Of a stretch of DNA of 64,000 bases, positions 44,577 through 58,300 are shown one piece after another. The number at the start of each line of letters is the position of its first letter. The first letter of the stretch is position 1. Location: NCBI RefSeq assembly GCF_037042905.1, contig NC_087257.1, forward strand, positions 19,054,001 to 19,118,000. Direction: 5' to 3'. The notes under the pieces were generated by a model, which was not told where the DNA came from, did no database searches, and saw only the letters and a program-made list of their open reading frames with translations. The stretch comes from Lytechinus pictus (Eukaryota; Echinodermata; Echinoidea; Temnopleuroida; Toxopneustidae). A program made the translations under genes and the position numbers.

Positions 44577-46660
44577 TGCAAAATCAGGTTAGAGGGACAA
44601 GAAAATAATAAATCAGAAAAAAATGGAATCATACAGACTTAAGGCTTTAGATTATCATCTATAGCTGCCAACCTTGCACAATAAAAAAAAAAGAATTGTA
44701 ATTATGAATAAGAAGGGAATTCCAAGGAAATAAAAGAATTTCTATACACAACCTTTAAAGTAACCCAGACCTGCCAACCTGCGGGAATGAGTAACTGTAT
44801 TTTGTGATCCTCAAAACTATTTTTTTGAAATACAGACCGACAAACGACCTATGATCTTTGGTCTAGTTACCCGCAAAAGGCTGCAATTACATTCATCAAA
44901 CTACCTACATAAACTTATGTACATTTATAAAATAGAGACACAGAGAGACAATTTTTCTAAATAGGATACAGTGTTTACTAGAAAATCATATTTTGTAAAG
45001 AAAAAAACGTCAGACTTTGGTTGTAAAACAGTAATAACAAAGAGTTAGGAATAGATCTATACTTATAGGACAAGGAAATAAAGCATACACGAATAACAAA
45101 TGTTCAATGCAGCAGTCAACATACACTTTGCTTATTACATGACGTTAACCAGACATGGTCATCGCAAGCCAATTTATGAATGAAAATATAGTAAACATGC
45201 GCATTGCACAACGTAGCATCCAAACAACTAATTCTCTAACACCTCATACTAAAATCAACATAGAATTTTAATTTTGTATATTTTATTTGAATAATGAAAG
45301 GCATTTTCGGACAATCTATTTTCTTACAGATATCCTAGAGGTATTAGCATATTTTGATTACTTCTCACTTTTCCGTCAAAATCATACAGAATAGTGCGAA
45401 GTGCCAGTGTCGCATCATGTTCGTCAGAGTTTACAGAATCTACTGCAACATGTATGGAGTGCAGGGTTTCGGAGCACCGCACGAATTAGACCAAAAGCTT
45501 CGGTCTCTGTTATATGTTGTTTCTTCCGCTGAACTCCGTTGGCTCCACTCACCAAATACAGAGACCAATGTTCTAGCTCGATCTGTACAGGGACTCAATG
45601 GCCATATGTTAGTTCGGATAAAACAGGGAAGTGAAGTTGCGCAACAGCCGAAGTCACTGTTTTTTCCCCTTTTAAGATTATTTTTCCCCGTTTTGGTGTA
45701 TTTCAGGCCAAAACAGAATAATAATCTTTATTTTGGTACAGTTCTTTTTATATATTTTCATGAAATAAAGACAAAAATCGATGATCGATGCACGATAGCG
45801 AGACGTCTGTGTACGAGGAGAAATAAATAAAAAAATGTTTAAAAACTCCTCGAAACAGACGGCTGCCAGCTGTCAGCGCACGAATATGCACAAAATTGCT
45901 GAATCTCGATAATTTTGATCGATACTTGAGCAAGTTGAGCCATCTGATTACGAGCCAAGACCATTCTGACTGAGCATAGGAAATGTGACTGGATTATCAT
46001 TATCAATATATTCGCACACCTTTCTTCGGCCACGTGAGATCTGTGCGGTGAACCAATCAGCAAGTCTCTTAAACTGTGAACAGCAGTCTAGAGCTGTATG
46101 GAGCTGTCTGTGTCATGCAGTCAATTGGCAACATTTTGATGAGAGGACAGTAAGCTGACTACTGCATGACTTAGAGTAAACTATACTTGCCACATTTGTA
46201 CAAATTGTAGTTGTCAAAAAAGAGAACAGAACTTCAGAAGGAAGAAAAAGAAAAGAAAAGACCAGAAGACAGATTGATGTTTTTGGGGAAAAAAGGAAAA
46301 AGGGAAAGAAACTTAAAAGCAAGGTGACAAACAAAAACAAATTAGAGTCTAGGGCTAGGCCTAGATGCGTAGTCTTTGTAGACTAAAAGAACTACGATTA
46401 CATATTACGAGGTAGATCTGAAAATGCATCTGAATCATTCAGAAAAGCCAGTCCACATAGCGCTCCTACTTGGAATCGGCTTTACGTGTACTATCTGTGT
46501 TATAGCACACGATTCCATCAACACGGCTACATCAAACATCACATAATATTAATAAACACGGACTGTCGAGTCGGTCACTGCACTGTCACGTCGACAATCT
46601 CTAGGCCTATTAGTATTACTAATGTAATGCCAAATGGTAACTAAGTTGAGTTTCATAACA
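44577..46660. other. PNPO 5' intron, gene-free
   Basis: The plus-strand 158-codon open frame at 45354-45830 has no recognisable domain and lies over inverted motifs (CTTCGGTCTCTGT / ACAGAGACCAATG). I regard it as non-coding. Confidence 0.4.
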
Positions 46661-46666
46661 ACTTAC

Positions 46667-46800
46667 AAGTCTTTGAGGAAATGCAGATGCCACGGTTTCT
46701 TTGGTGGAACTTGGTATCCAAAGGAGAAGGAACAGGGATGGAGATCTCACCGGTGATGTAATAAAATATTATGCAATCCGATAAGGACTGTTCTAATATC
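46667..46800 (-). other. PNPO: Probable untranslated first exon of PNPO
   Basis: The minus-strand sequence ends in TCAAAGACTT at a consensus donor, GTAAGT (46666-46661). Joined to the acceptor at 44576 it gives a leader without an ATG before the PNPO start and with an in-frame stop or open leader depending on frame. The upstream limit is a guess from composition. Confidence 0.5.
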
Positions 46801-46809
46801 AAGAAGGGG

Positions 46810-47275
46810 GAGAATAAATTTCAGATAATCTTAGATTTTTTAATTTAACCAAGTGGTTTTGAAATTTCATCTCATTTATATGCAATGGAATGCTTTTAAA
46901 CATTTACGTTATCAGATTATATTAGTAAAACGACATGATCTTTTATTATATCAATATTTTGGGGAAAGGGAAAATATCAATCAAGTTTACCCCTCAACTG
47001 AAATCGAGATCAAAAGAGAATGGATTTATCTTATCGTAAATCATCCGGCCGAGAGCTCGAGCTCAACACAATCAGTGGTCGCACTTTTTTGTATACGCGG
47101 TTAAAAAAAAAAGTGGGGGCTGAAGGCCCCAGCGCCCCCCCCCCCCCCCCCCCCGGTTCCGCCACTCGATCATTTGATATACTTTAGATATTCTCAATAA
47201 AAAAACACAATATTAATTCATTTATGTGTTATAATTATTTGAAAATCAGTTTAGGCTCCTACATGGGCAAAATTA
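46810..47275. other. Gene-free stretch with a long C run
   Basis: A GGGGGCTGAAGGCCCCAGCG block runs into a C tract at 47135-47153 and GGTTCCGCCACTCG. The right side looks like the end of another hAT-like MITE (complement AGTGGCGGAACC), but no matching left end or duplication was found. Confidence 0.4.
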
Positions 47276-47452
47276 CACTGAAAAAATGAAGTGCTAATTT
47301 AGCACTTACAGTGCTTGTAGGCCTATAGTGACTGCACTATATGAGCGCTGATTTTCTAGTTCAAATTTGAACTAGAAAATCAGCACTCGTAGTGCAGTCA
47401 CGTACTATACAAGCACTTTAAGTGCTAAATTAGCACTTCATTTTTTACAGTG
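47276..47452. mobile_element. Almost perfect 177-bp palindromic MITE with TA target
   Basis: CACTGAAAAAATGAAGTGCT at the left and AGCACTTCATTTTTTACAGTG at the right continue as mirror images to a central TTCAAATTTGAA, so nearly the whole element is one hairpin. TA flanks both ends (47274-47275, 47453-47454), as in Tc1/mariner-like elements. Confidence 0.85.
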
Positions 47453-47459
47453 TAATTAG

Positions 47460-48766
47460 TTGTTTTGCAGCTGGGCTCTGTTAAAGAAAATATCTCACCT
47501 GCAATATCAACAAAGAAGTTCCCGATACAGCCACTAGGGCAACGGCAGAGTAGGCATATTCATCAATTCTCCTTTAAGTTTGTCCGGTTGCTACTGCCCC
47601 CTCCCCCCCCCCCCCCTTCGATTATTTTTGTAAATCCCCGGTCCTCCCAAAAGTTTTATACGAACCATTAATACATGAGTTTCTATGATCGAAATAGCAA
47701 TTAGAAATCATACCAAATATAAAAAATTTAGATTTCTTGTAATATTATAGCAATTGGGCCAGGAGAACCTATAGGGTGAGCGATATTCCAATTTAGTAGC
47801 ACTAGCGTACGTATAAATTCAATTTAATTCAATTCAATTGTTTAATTGTCATAAAAACATACATCATAAAACAAAGTAACATAATTCAGGTTAAAATTTT
47901 AAAGCAGGAGCGGCGATCGATCTGGAGGGGAGGCACAGGGAGGGGAGGCACTTATAATGCACTGAAAAGGTGCCCTTTTATCAGTGCAAGAAAAATTACC
48001 CCTCACGAAAGTGTACTGTGGCCCTTTCACTTGAGGAGGACCCGTTTTAGGTGGTACCGAGTGCCATTTAAGTACCAATATTCAGACAAATATGCCCCTT
48101 CTCGAACGTGTTCTGTGCCCTTTCATCTGAGAATGACCTGCTTTATGTGTTAGCGAGTGCCATTTGCATTCTCATATAGTTGCTTGTTCTTCATATTATG
48201 ATACAGTTGTCCTTAAAAACCACTCTTTTCGTGCCCGATGAGAGCCCGGTTTCTTTATTTAGCGTTCTGCGCTTCTTTCTGCAAATTAGTCCTTTGATCG
48301 CAGAATCCCTTTCAAAATAGGCTTATGAATATGATACACCCATTTCGCTACTGCTTCCTATTGTGAGAATGAATTCCATCCCTTTTAGCCTCTAAATGCC
48401 CTATTTTGATATGCCCTTATTAATTTTGATAAATGCCTCTTTTCTTTTCTTCTTCTTTTTTTTTTTTTTATTTGTACGTTTTACTAAATCATGCTGAAGT
48501 CATAATCAAGTTAAAATCCGGGGGGGGGGGGGGCACTCGTGGTGAATATGTGCCGCGGAGGCCTTTTACCTCCATTTTTACACTCAAATTTCCGTTCCAG
48601 GGCATAGCATTTTCATCTTATTGAGAAAAAGAACAAAGAAAGCCGCTCCAAAGCATTGAATTTTTCTTCTTATCGAGAGAAAAGAAGAAAGAAATCTGCT
48701 CCAAGGCTTCGCATATTTTTCGTTACGCCGTTCCGGCCGTAATTTTGATGAAAGGTAAGGGTTGAG
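47460..48766. other. Gene-free stretch
   Basis: It holds C and G runs (about 47600 and 48520), an (ATTCA)n-like run at about 47830 that resembles a LINE 3' end, and several degenerate copies of a TGCCC-TTTTC-type motif between 47960 and 48430. No exon recognised. Confidence 0.35.
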
Positions 48767-48998
48767 CACTGGCGTACAGACGGGTGCTTGTGCCACCCCT
48801 CCCATATTTTTCTCGACTAAGAAAGAAAAAGAGAAAAGGAAAGAAGAAAGGGTAAATATTATATTATTTTCTGAATATTATGTCAAAATCTGGGAATTAA
48901 CATGTTGAGATATTTGCTCGCTCGCAACTTTTTACTTTATATACATCATATACATCATGTCTAGCCCCCGCAATTTTTTTTGGCTCATTACGCCACTG
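48767..48998. mobile_element. hAT-like MITE with 8-bp target duplication GGGTTGAG
   Basis: A 232-bp element starting CACTGGCGTACAGACGGG and ending CTCATTACGCCACTG (complement CAGTGGCGTAATGAG). GGGTTGAG flanks it at 48759-48766 and 48999-49006. No coding capacity. Confidence 0.85.
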
Positions 48999-49006
48999 GG
49001 GTTGAG

Positions 49007-51911
49007 TCGCGGCCTAGGTTAAGTATTTATTTTTATTATGCCTTAAGTTTCATGAGTCATGTGAGTGCATGGGGTAGGTAAGCAATTTTCCCCTTTGTTT
49101 TAAGATCGTGCCCTTTCCGAAAGAAAAGGTGTCCCTTTTTCCCAGTGGCCCCCACTTTCAACTTCGCTCCGCAGCCCCTGTTTTAAAGGATTCAAATTTT
49201 ATAGAAAAGCGGTATAAATTGAAGGGGGGCGCTTGGGGGATGGCGCCCTTCAATATCTCCAGATTATACGCGCGAAAATTATACAAATTATGAAAATTGG
49301 AAAATGTACATTCACATTGGGCGCTATTATCAGATTTCAGTCAATGGGGATTTGCATTCGTTTGACACATTTCTCATGCAGAGTGAAATAAGGGAACACC
49401 AATCTATATAATGTCTGGGGGGAGGGCAGGGTATTTTGATAAGATGCTCGACGACATAAGGTGTTTTTTTATTGTTTTCAATTGAATAAAACAGGTAAAA
49501 TGAAACAACTCAAAATTCCTTTGAAGGTCTTTTATACTGTTTTTATTTTCTTTTCTCTTTCTCATGTTTCCAGTTTATTAGAAAAACATAGGGGCACTTT
49601 ATTGCCCCTCCCCCATTTCGCCAACCCTGCTATACGCTGTAGGCCTATTAACTTGTGAACGAAAGGTTGTGGATCCGAATATCCAATATATTCCGAATAT
49701 CCAATATATTCAGGGCCTTCTAAAAGAGGTTCGTGGGACGTTTTTCGACCATTTTGTTCTGTTTGCCCGCGATCATGGGCATAACGGTCGAAGTATTCGC
49801 GAGATCTTATGCAATCATAAAGGATTAATGGTAATCACTAATCACGGGGCGAAAATATAATCTGCCATAGGTGCCGGGTTTTATCCTGGTAAGATTGCTA
49901 TCATCATCCACTTTCTACCTTCCCTATAAAGGCATAACTCCCATTTTCTGTTCTCTTTGATCATGTGTGTGTGAGCTAGGGTGTGAGGGTGTTAGGGTGT
50001 GTGTGTGTGTGTGGGGGGGGGGGTTGTAAGTTGTTCATAACACAATAGGACACCTTGGCCTTTGTCGCCTATATCACCGCCATTCCTCATTTAGGCCTCA
50101 GTCTTTTTAAACGAAAAAAATAGTTTGATTGCGTTTTCATCCAGGAGTGCTCCTAAATATCTTTAGTCAGCATTTTTTATGCAACTCCTTACTAATGCAC
50201 CCAGAATTTACACTAATTTATTCAATTTCAGCGAGATAAAAAGTAAAACAAAATACGATCAATCAATTGCACGTTTTATCATTTAACCTTTTGTGCCCGC
50301 TATACCAAAAGTTAACATGCGTACAGCAACGCAATAAATTTCAATCTGATGCAGAGATGGAATATAATATAAAGATTATGAATTATTAATTTCTTAAGAG
50401 TTTAATTATGGAGCTCAATCGATTTATCATATCATACAGAAAAGACATTGCCAAGTGAAAGAAAACTGACCAGGGATCCGCTCCTGCATGCGTTCACGGT
50501 GGGCAATAATGATGAAAGTCTATGATCATGATGCATACCTTAATTATGTATGGACCTATTTATCGTCTCCATCGCTACACTACACTGCATTGTCATGGTT
50601 ATATCTCGGTGGGGGTATATATTGACTATCATCATGATCATACGAGTCTCCAATAATAATGAACGGACATACGTGATGGATAAAAGAAACTATTCACCGA
50701 TTATACGATGAATAATTATGACCTTGCCCATCCGAAAACATAACGCGACAGCCACATCAGCACACCCTAATTCATACTACGGTCATGGAGATAATTATAA
50801 CACGGTACCTCTTTGTTAAGACCTATGACGTTTAAGCATTTTTGCTGCGATTCCGGTATGACTGGGGCTTTGTGCAACCATGGCACAGCTCAAAACACCA
50901 CCAAACAACGTCGAACATTATTTTCATTTATTCATGACCCAATACCTGTACGTTTGATCGATGTTTCATTACATTTGTCATTATGTGGGGGTTACATTGA
51001 TAGTTCACTGGGAATATGAAACTATTAAAGAAAGATGAATATATAGCTCTAGAGGAAATAACAAACATGCCGGCAAAATATGTAATTGATCAAACAAAAT
51101 AATAATCACATTAAAATGAAGTATTGAAAACAAAAATGACTATTACTAAAGGCAAATAACAAATCATGACAAATGTATAAAATATGTTTGCTTGCATATG
51201 CAATTTACTTAACGGATTGTTTTATAATTATAACATTAACACTATTATCATAATACATAACGAACATAAACATGATATTTTTCTTAAAAGAAATATTGTG
51301 CAAATAATTAACACATGAGACCTTATTAATCAACTTTTCGGGAAACACATACGTTATTTAGATGATCAACTCTATTCCTTTAGGCACATGCATGTATTTT
51401 ATTTTCTTGTAATTTGCAAAAATTACATGATTAATCGTGACAATTATATACCAATGTATTTACTCAGAAATATAAAGTAAGTGGTGTAATTCTTGTAAAA
51501 CTCCACATTAATTTATTGGCAAATTATTTGAAGAAATATTGACAGATGAAATATTCACGATTCTCTTAAAATCTTATTTTTAAAGCAGAATAATGTTTGT
51601 TCTAAGCGTATCAGATTAATACTCCTAATTACATGTTACAATTATTTTCTTTTTAGTATTTTTTTTTAATTCTAAGCATGGATGTCATATAGATATATAG
51701 AGTAAATAATTATATTTCGTTCTAATTATTTGAACATGATTTATTATAGACAATAACAATACATATTGATTCTATATGTTATGCTTCAGAGCCTAGGGGT
51801 TTTAAGTTAGAAAGATATTGGTGAAATAATCATCAGGTCACTAATAGGCTTTACTATGAAACTACCAATGCGTCCCTCCTTGTTTATAATAAGTTAGCAA
51901 GAATGCATAAA
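49007..51911. other. Gene-free stretch
   Basis: No exon recognised. It includes a short direct repeat (CCGAATATCCAATATATTC, about 49675-49710), a GT/G-rich run at about 49980-50022 and long A+T-rich DNA. Confidence 0.35.
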
Positions 51912-52076
51912 CATTTCCATTTATTTGAATGTAGGATGAAAAAAGGCACTGTCTATTAAATGCATTGCTCACTGGCATTATATGTGCCGTTTTGGCGTGG
52001 CCGGGGATCGAACCCCGGATGTTCAAGAGTTAGTGTCTCATATAGCGCCTTAGATCACTCTGCCACAGCACCTCCA
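51912..52076 (-). repeat. Leu/Ser-tRNA-like SINE, copy A
   Basis: The minus-strand head (52076-51993) reads TGGAGGTGCTGTGGCAGAGT at its start, with a clear B box (GGGGTTCGATCCCC) and a 3' GGCCACGCCA. After a short spacer its tail shares ATTTCCATTTATTTGAATG-AGGAT (plus-strand view, 51912-51936) with copy B. The shared tail marks it as a SINE rather than a tRNA gene. Confidence 0.8.
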
Positions 52077-52799
52077 ACTCACGCACATAATGCCCTCTAC
52101 ATTCGCACCCACACCCACTCACCTGCCACCCACAAATCCGCACGCACACACCTCTTTCCTTTTCTTTTAAATCTTTTTTACTGGTAATTCCCACGCAAGA
52201 TTTTCCCATTGATCGCGAATGCATTCTCAGAAATGTTTAACCAACCTACCGGGTTGGTTTTGAACCTACCAACTGTTGGTTAAGAAAAATCGCCAGTCGT
52301 TTGACATGCAATATTCTATTGACCAACATTGGGTAGGTTCGTAGGGTAACCAACCTTATATTTGCTGTGAGAGTGTGGGGCTATCTAACAAAGATTTCCC
52401 CACGCACGTACACACAATCATATTAAAGATTCCATGGATATAACAATGAGCACTAATATGATGCTCGTTGACACAACATTGTGCACAATTCACGAAGTGA
52501 TATCGATACCAGTACCCAGTGGCAACGCCCATCCACGCAGAGCGCCCCCACCCCCGCCAAAACTCCAGCGACCAATCAAAACACAGTATCAATTTGTTCA
52601 CCTATATTTCTATGTGCTATGGAAACCATATAGATTATATTATTTTTCATTTGCAAGTGCTATAGCAACGCCCGTGCAGCTGTACAGAGAGCCGTGTCAC
52701 ATCCGAACTATCCCCCATCCGTCCGTTGATAGTTGTTACCATCGCACGCCTTGGATAACTTTTTAATTGTAACCATCATCAAAGTTTCATATACTAATC

Positions 52800-53012
52800 A
52801 TGGGTGAATGGAAACATGGTACCTTTGGTTGCTTTGATAACCTAGGAATATGTATCATCACATATATTGCACCTTGTTATACGGCTGGTAAGAATGCCGA
52901 AGCTAATGGTGAGAGCTGTATCCTCTATGGATGTCTGTCAATGCTGGGGTGTATTGGGTTGTGGTCAATGACTTCCATTCGAGGAAAGACCAGGGAAGCC
53001 AAGGGAATCGAT
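52800..53012 (+). CDS. PLAC8-like exon 1
   Basis: ATG at 52800; 71 codons ending KGID at donor GTAAGT. Encodes most of the cysteine-rich domain. Confidence 0.88.
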
Positions 53013-55285
53013 GTAAGTATTATTTCAAATTCCTTAATAATTGTAACGACCCATAACAGAAGAAACAGAATCCTCAAAGTGTGAACAATTGAAATCAAAT
53101 GATCCGCCATTTATACAAGACATGATGACATATCTTAGTAAGATGATGAGCTATTATACCTTGACAAGTTGACTGAAGTCTTAATAGCATAGAAATGTCG
53201 ATGTACTAAATACATAGGTCGACGTGAATACATAAGGTATCTTGTCGCCCAACAACAAGTTACATGCCATTATTGTGTAGGTTCCCTGCTTAGTCGACAT
53301 CAAACTTATTACAGTATACTTGACAAGTGTATCCTATCCACATGTCGACTTACACATCGTTGAAAAATCGACATAATTAGGTTTCAAGTTGACTTTAAAA
53401 GCTAAAGTACTTCGCTGTCTCATTAAGTAGAATGAGACTTTAAGGGTTTCTGTAAGAACATATCCATGGGCAAATTGAAATGTGACTTTAAGTTTGTGTT
53501 TTTTAATTTAAATTCTTCCTCAGCATTCATTATCGTTATTTATTTATTTTTTAACAAGTGCACACCTAGTTACAAATAATTTCCATTTATTTGAATGCAG
53601 GATAAAAGAGCATATAGGTGTCGTGGCCGGGGATCGAACCCCCAGACTTTCCATGTATAGCCAGGCGCCTTAGACCACTCGGCCACGGCACCTCCACCTA
53701 TCATAATAGCCAACGATCAAACTCGTTTCTAAGTTAGATTACTCGTCGTAGGTAATGATCAGTCGCTATCTAATAATTGCATGCTTAATAAATAAAGAAT
53801 TATAAATATTAGATTGATTTATTGGTCTTTAATTCAGGTTTTAATTATTCATTATTCAAATTATTATTTGAAAGGCAATTTCGATGATAGAAGTTGGATG
53901 GATGTTTCTGGCTATGATTTTGGCCACCAATATACTTACACGTATGATCCATCTGACGATTTTATCAATAAATACATTACTATATAATAAGGGAATATCA
54001 TTGCAAAGGAGCCACATTTCAACCCGTGACTTTATCTTTACACATCTGGCAAAGAATAAAGGTATCGCTTTCCCCATGTTCCCGGACATTACGACAGGAA
54101 AGTCACGCCAAAATGTTTGTTCAAATATTGTCAAACGCCTTCCAATGTTCCACAAAGTGGGTTCTGTAAAAGACTTATTCTCCATGGTCTGCTGCGTAAC
54201 ATATTGATTGATAATCAATATTGTACAAATGTACAAATGTACAAATTGACAGAGAGTTGTGACTGATCAGATCAACTACAACTATGGAAAGCCAGAAACG
54301 CCTAAATCAATAACATGTATGTGTGTTCAAAATATTTTCCAGATATGATAATTAAACATGTATACTCATGCACTCATAATATTCAGTGTACCCTCTCCCC
54401 TTGTTTATAAAGGACATTTTGCAAACTTCAGGAAGGAAAAAAATATGACGATGACGGATTTCCATATATTTGAGACTGATATAGGATCAGTCTAAACTAT
54501 AAGACGAGATCCTGGTTAATAATGGAAGTCAATTATTATGGGAGTCTTAAACTGGGCCAAAAGTATATATTGGTTCGCAAAAGTATAGTGCATGACTGTG
54601 AGCCAATCACCCCTGTCCACATGGAGTAACATGGGCGGAGGATAATGATAAAACAAACCCAGAAAAGCAAAGCGACAACACTATTTTCAATGATAAATAA
54701 AATCATTTTTTTCACGTTGGTGTGTTTCTTTGTGTGACTACACTGCCACATTAGGTTGCCCAATTTTTTTTTTACTTTTCAAAATAAAATCATCATTTCC
54801 TTTTTACAAACAAAAGCATGGTTACCGGTGCAGATAATAGAAAAAAAAATATTCGAATGGTCTTCCAATGAGCACATTTACTAGTCAGTGCAGCATGAAT
54901 ATAAAATTATGGATGTATAGCTTTAGTTTTTGGCTATTACCTTCATGCAATAAACCTTTTAGTTTTATGGATTTATTTTACAACAATCTGACTGAACCCA
55001 ATAAAGGTTAATACAAGCAATGCCAAATAGCACACAATCTTTGAGCTTTGTTTGAAATGACTGTTGAGTGAACTTTTTCAAACTATGCATGGGCTTGCAC
55101 GTATATACATGTGCATGTGTGTGTGCGCGTGAGAGTGTGTTTACAGTTTAAACCTGCATATAAGTCCTATATATCCATATACGTCTGACTATATCTATCT
55201 CCTTTCTTTCTTTCTTTCTTTCTTTATGTATCTCTTCTTTCTACATGTATCTCTTTGTTTCTACCTTTCTTTCTTTCTTTCTTTT

Positions 55286-55376
<91 letters not shown>

Positions 55377-58300
55377 ACATGTATCACTTTCTTTCTTTCT
55401 ACCTTTCTTTCTTCTTTACTTTCTTTCTATTTTTTCTTTCTTTCATTTTATCTACTAGCAATCTATCTATTTATATATCAATAGGTCTGTGTGAAGGCCT
55501 GCATATTTGCAAATAGATAAATCGATCTAGGCCAATATTTCAACCAAAGTAGGTATAATTATCTTTCAATATCGATATATATATCTATCTATCTATCTGT
55601 CTGATTTTCTATCCATCTACTAGGATCACACATTCCCTAATTTCCTGCATGGGCACACATCCATGCAAAAGCATTCTCTCACTTCCCTCGGCAAATATGA
55701 AAATAAAAGTACGGACGCACATGAAATGTTGACTTGAGCATCCCTTTTGTGGCAATCTTTATTTTTTATAACAACTGGCAATAATATTGAACCTTATTAT
55801 TATTTTCATAGGTGTTAATATGTATCGTACATCACTTGGCAACAGTAATAATCTCGCATTAAAAAAATAAAGCACAATGGCGATCTCCTCTCTTATACCA
55901 TTTCATAGACATGTAGGTCTATAGTATCTTTTCCCCTTCTTGTTGAATGTGTGTTTCTTTACAATCCACTTGATTCTGCCTCCTTGTGCTTTCCTCTTTC
56001 TTTCATATATTCGCTTCTAGTTTCGTTTCACTTTCCCATTCAGTATTGATAAAAATCAATATATTCATTTTCCGCTTGACACTTCTCAACTTCTTGTTTT
56101 ACCTTCTTTGGCTTTATACTGGCAACAAATCAGAATTGACTATTTTTGTCACAACAATTGAAAAGAAAATATTTTAAACAGCTTTTTTTTTCTTTCTCCT
56201 TTATTGTTTTATTTTCTTTTCTCTTCCTTTTTTGTGTCGTTTTCCATCTTTTGTTTATGTTTTTTCTTCTTTGTTTCTTTCTGTTTTCTTCTTTCTTTTT
56301 TTTTTCTTTTTAGGTTTTTCTCCCCCACTTCCTTTATGATATTTTTTTTCTTGCGTTTGTTTTGCCGTTTTAGTACATTCTCTGTTCTGTTCTGTTGTAC
56401 GTTTGGCCAGACATGCTCTCCTTAAATCCTATACCAATTGCCATTCCATTCTTGATATTAACAAAATCGTAGATTTGTTAACAACGAAAAATATAAATGA
56501 TTTTGGATTTTTTTTATATGGAGGATAAGTTCTCTTGTTAACAAATGGCTATCCATGATATCAAGGAATGATGGTATTGACAAAACGGTTCGCCAAAGCG
56601 TACGTACGTCGGCACAAGCGGTCAAAACGATCAAGGACCAGGTTAGTGTTTCATAAAGCTGTTCGTAAGTTAAGAGTAACTTTAAGAGCAACCGAGGATT
56701 ATTTATTGTGGTGAATGATAATCACCATTAAATGTTCATTGGTGATTATGTAGCGCGTAAGAAAGGTTCACCAGTCGTTCTTAAAGTCGCTCTTAGCTTA
56801 CGAACATCTTTAGAAAACATTCACCAGGGACGTGAAGAAAGACTTGCGTTTAAATGCAACTCAGAAGATCTAGCGCAAAGTCTAAGATACGTGTTTCTGT
56901 TTGGTTGGAGTTATGTTTGATTGTATCCCTTATTGCAAGGCCCCCTGGTGTGTTTTCTAGGAGTTTCCGGATGTGACATCAGAGAAGGCGCAACGATAAA
57001 AATATTCCAGTCTCAGTACCAGATGTATGACAGACTTACTTTCATGTCAGAGATGTAAAAGATTCTTATTTGTTTTGCTCAGTGTTCATTTTTATATGAT
57101 ATCGTGCTCCGAAGATTGTCAGAGTCAACCCCCCTAAATAAACACAAATTAGCCTCACTGCACCAGTGAACCATGACAATCCATGCAAACATATTAATTT
57201 GGGCTCAAACGTCGTCATGATTTATATCATTAGAATTATTTGTATCAGTTCAATTTGATTTGGTCTATTGATCATAACAAAAGGACATGCCGCTCGAAAG
57301 AGGAAACTTATTTGAAATAACCGAACGGCATATTCCACTCGAAATTCCCATATATTCAGTACATTTCAGAAAAATCCCAACCAAATCCTTGTTTTGTATA
57401 ACTCTTTTCATCTCTGTGACAATGACTGTACCTGGGTTTTTTTTTTGGGGGGGGCGTACGTTTATGATCTTGCCATTATTATATTTCCCTTTCTGCTCTT
57501 CATTGACTTTTTGCTTTTATCTGTGTAAGTTCTGTTTAGGCCTACCCTTTTTAAGCCTTTTATGTTTGTGAAGTGGAGTTTGTGCGAATGCTCTCCAAAA
57601 GAATATATATATCAATAACCGATGATGTTGATGACTATTAATCAACCATAATCTCAATCACATTCGTTACATTGTAGAAACTCTGGTGTTAAAACTGACA
57701 CAAGTTGATGTTAATAGAGGACCACACCCTAGACATTGAACATAACACCAAAGAATGTAAAAAGGTGTTGTAATACACCTATAGGTGTTAAACTAACACT
57801 GTCAATTTAACACCGGTGTAAAATAGCTGGTGTGGTCCTCTATGTACACCGGTTAACACCACAGTTTTTGCTGTGCAATCTTAAATACCAGTGTTTTCGG
57901 TCGGACAGAATATTCATCGACGCATTGGTTTGTATTACCAAACCTGTTTAAGACTGTTGACGTGTTTTTGATAAGAGGTGTATCTTGCTGCATTCGCGTA
58001 CGTTTACAACCAATCATTTCAAATATTCAATTAAATTAAAACAAAAAATGAATGAAATATTTTTATATCTTTCATACAGGGGTCGTATGTCAACGATCTG
58101 ATGTGCATCTGGTGTTGTACACTTTGTGCCTTAGCCCAAGAAAATATGGTGAGTAAATTCTTCCTGTTTTTAATACATTCTAGCCTACTCATTTTCTTTA
58201 ATCACATTGAACAACTTCTGCTTAAAATTGAAGATTGTGCCAGTCTGAATAATACTGATATGTCGAATGTTATCAATGGACAATTGATTGTAGGAAGTCT

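Noticed and set aside
45354..45830. 158-codon plus-strand open frame
   Set aside because: No recognisable domain, odd composition, and it lies in the PNPO 5' intron over inverted motifs.
47101..47175. A further hAT-like MITE around the 47135 C run
   Set aside because: The right end resembles AGTGGCGGAACC, but no left end or 8-bp duplication could be found.
53618..53696. Functional tRNA gene (Leu or Ser type)
   Set aside because: The anticodon arm does not fold well and a 25-base tail is shared with the second copy at 51912-52076, so both are SINEs.
53856..54236. Open frames of more than 100 codons on both strands
   Set aside because: Neither strand gives a recognisable protein and the region is within PLAC8 intron 1; could be an old repeat, but I cannot support a gene.
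55226..55516. Three overlapping Phe/Leu/Ser-rich open frames, or a CRISPR-like array
   Set aside because: A pure (CTTT)n microsatellite without spacers; not coding and not CRISPR.
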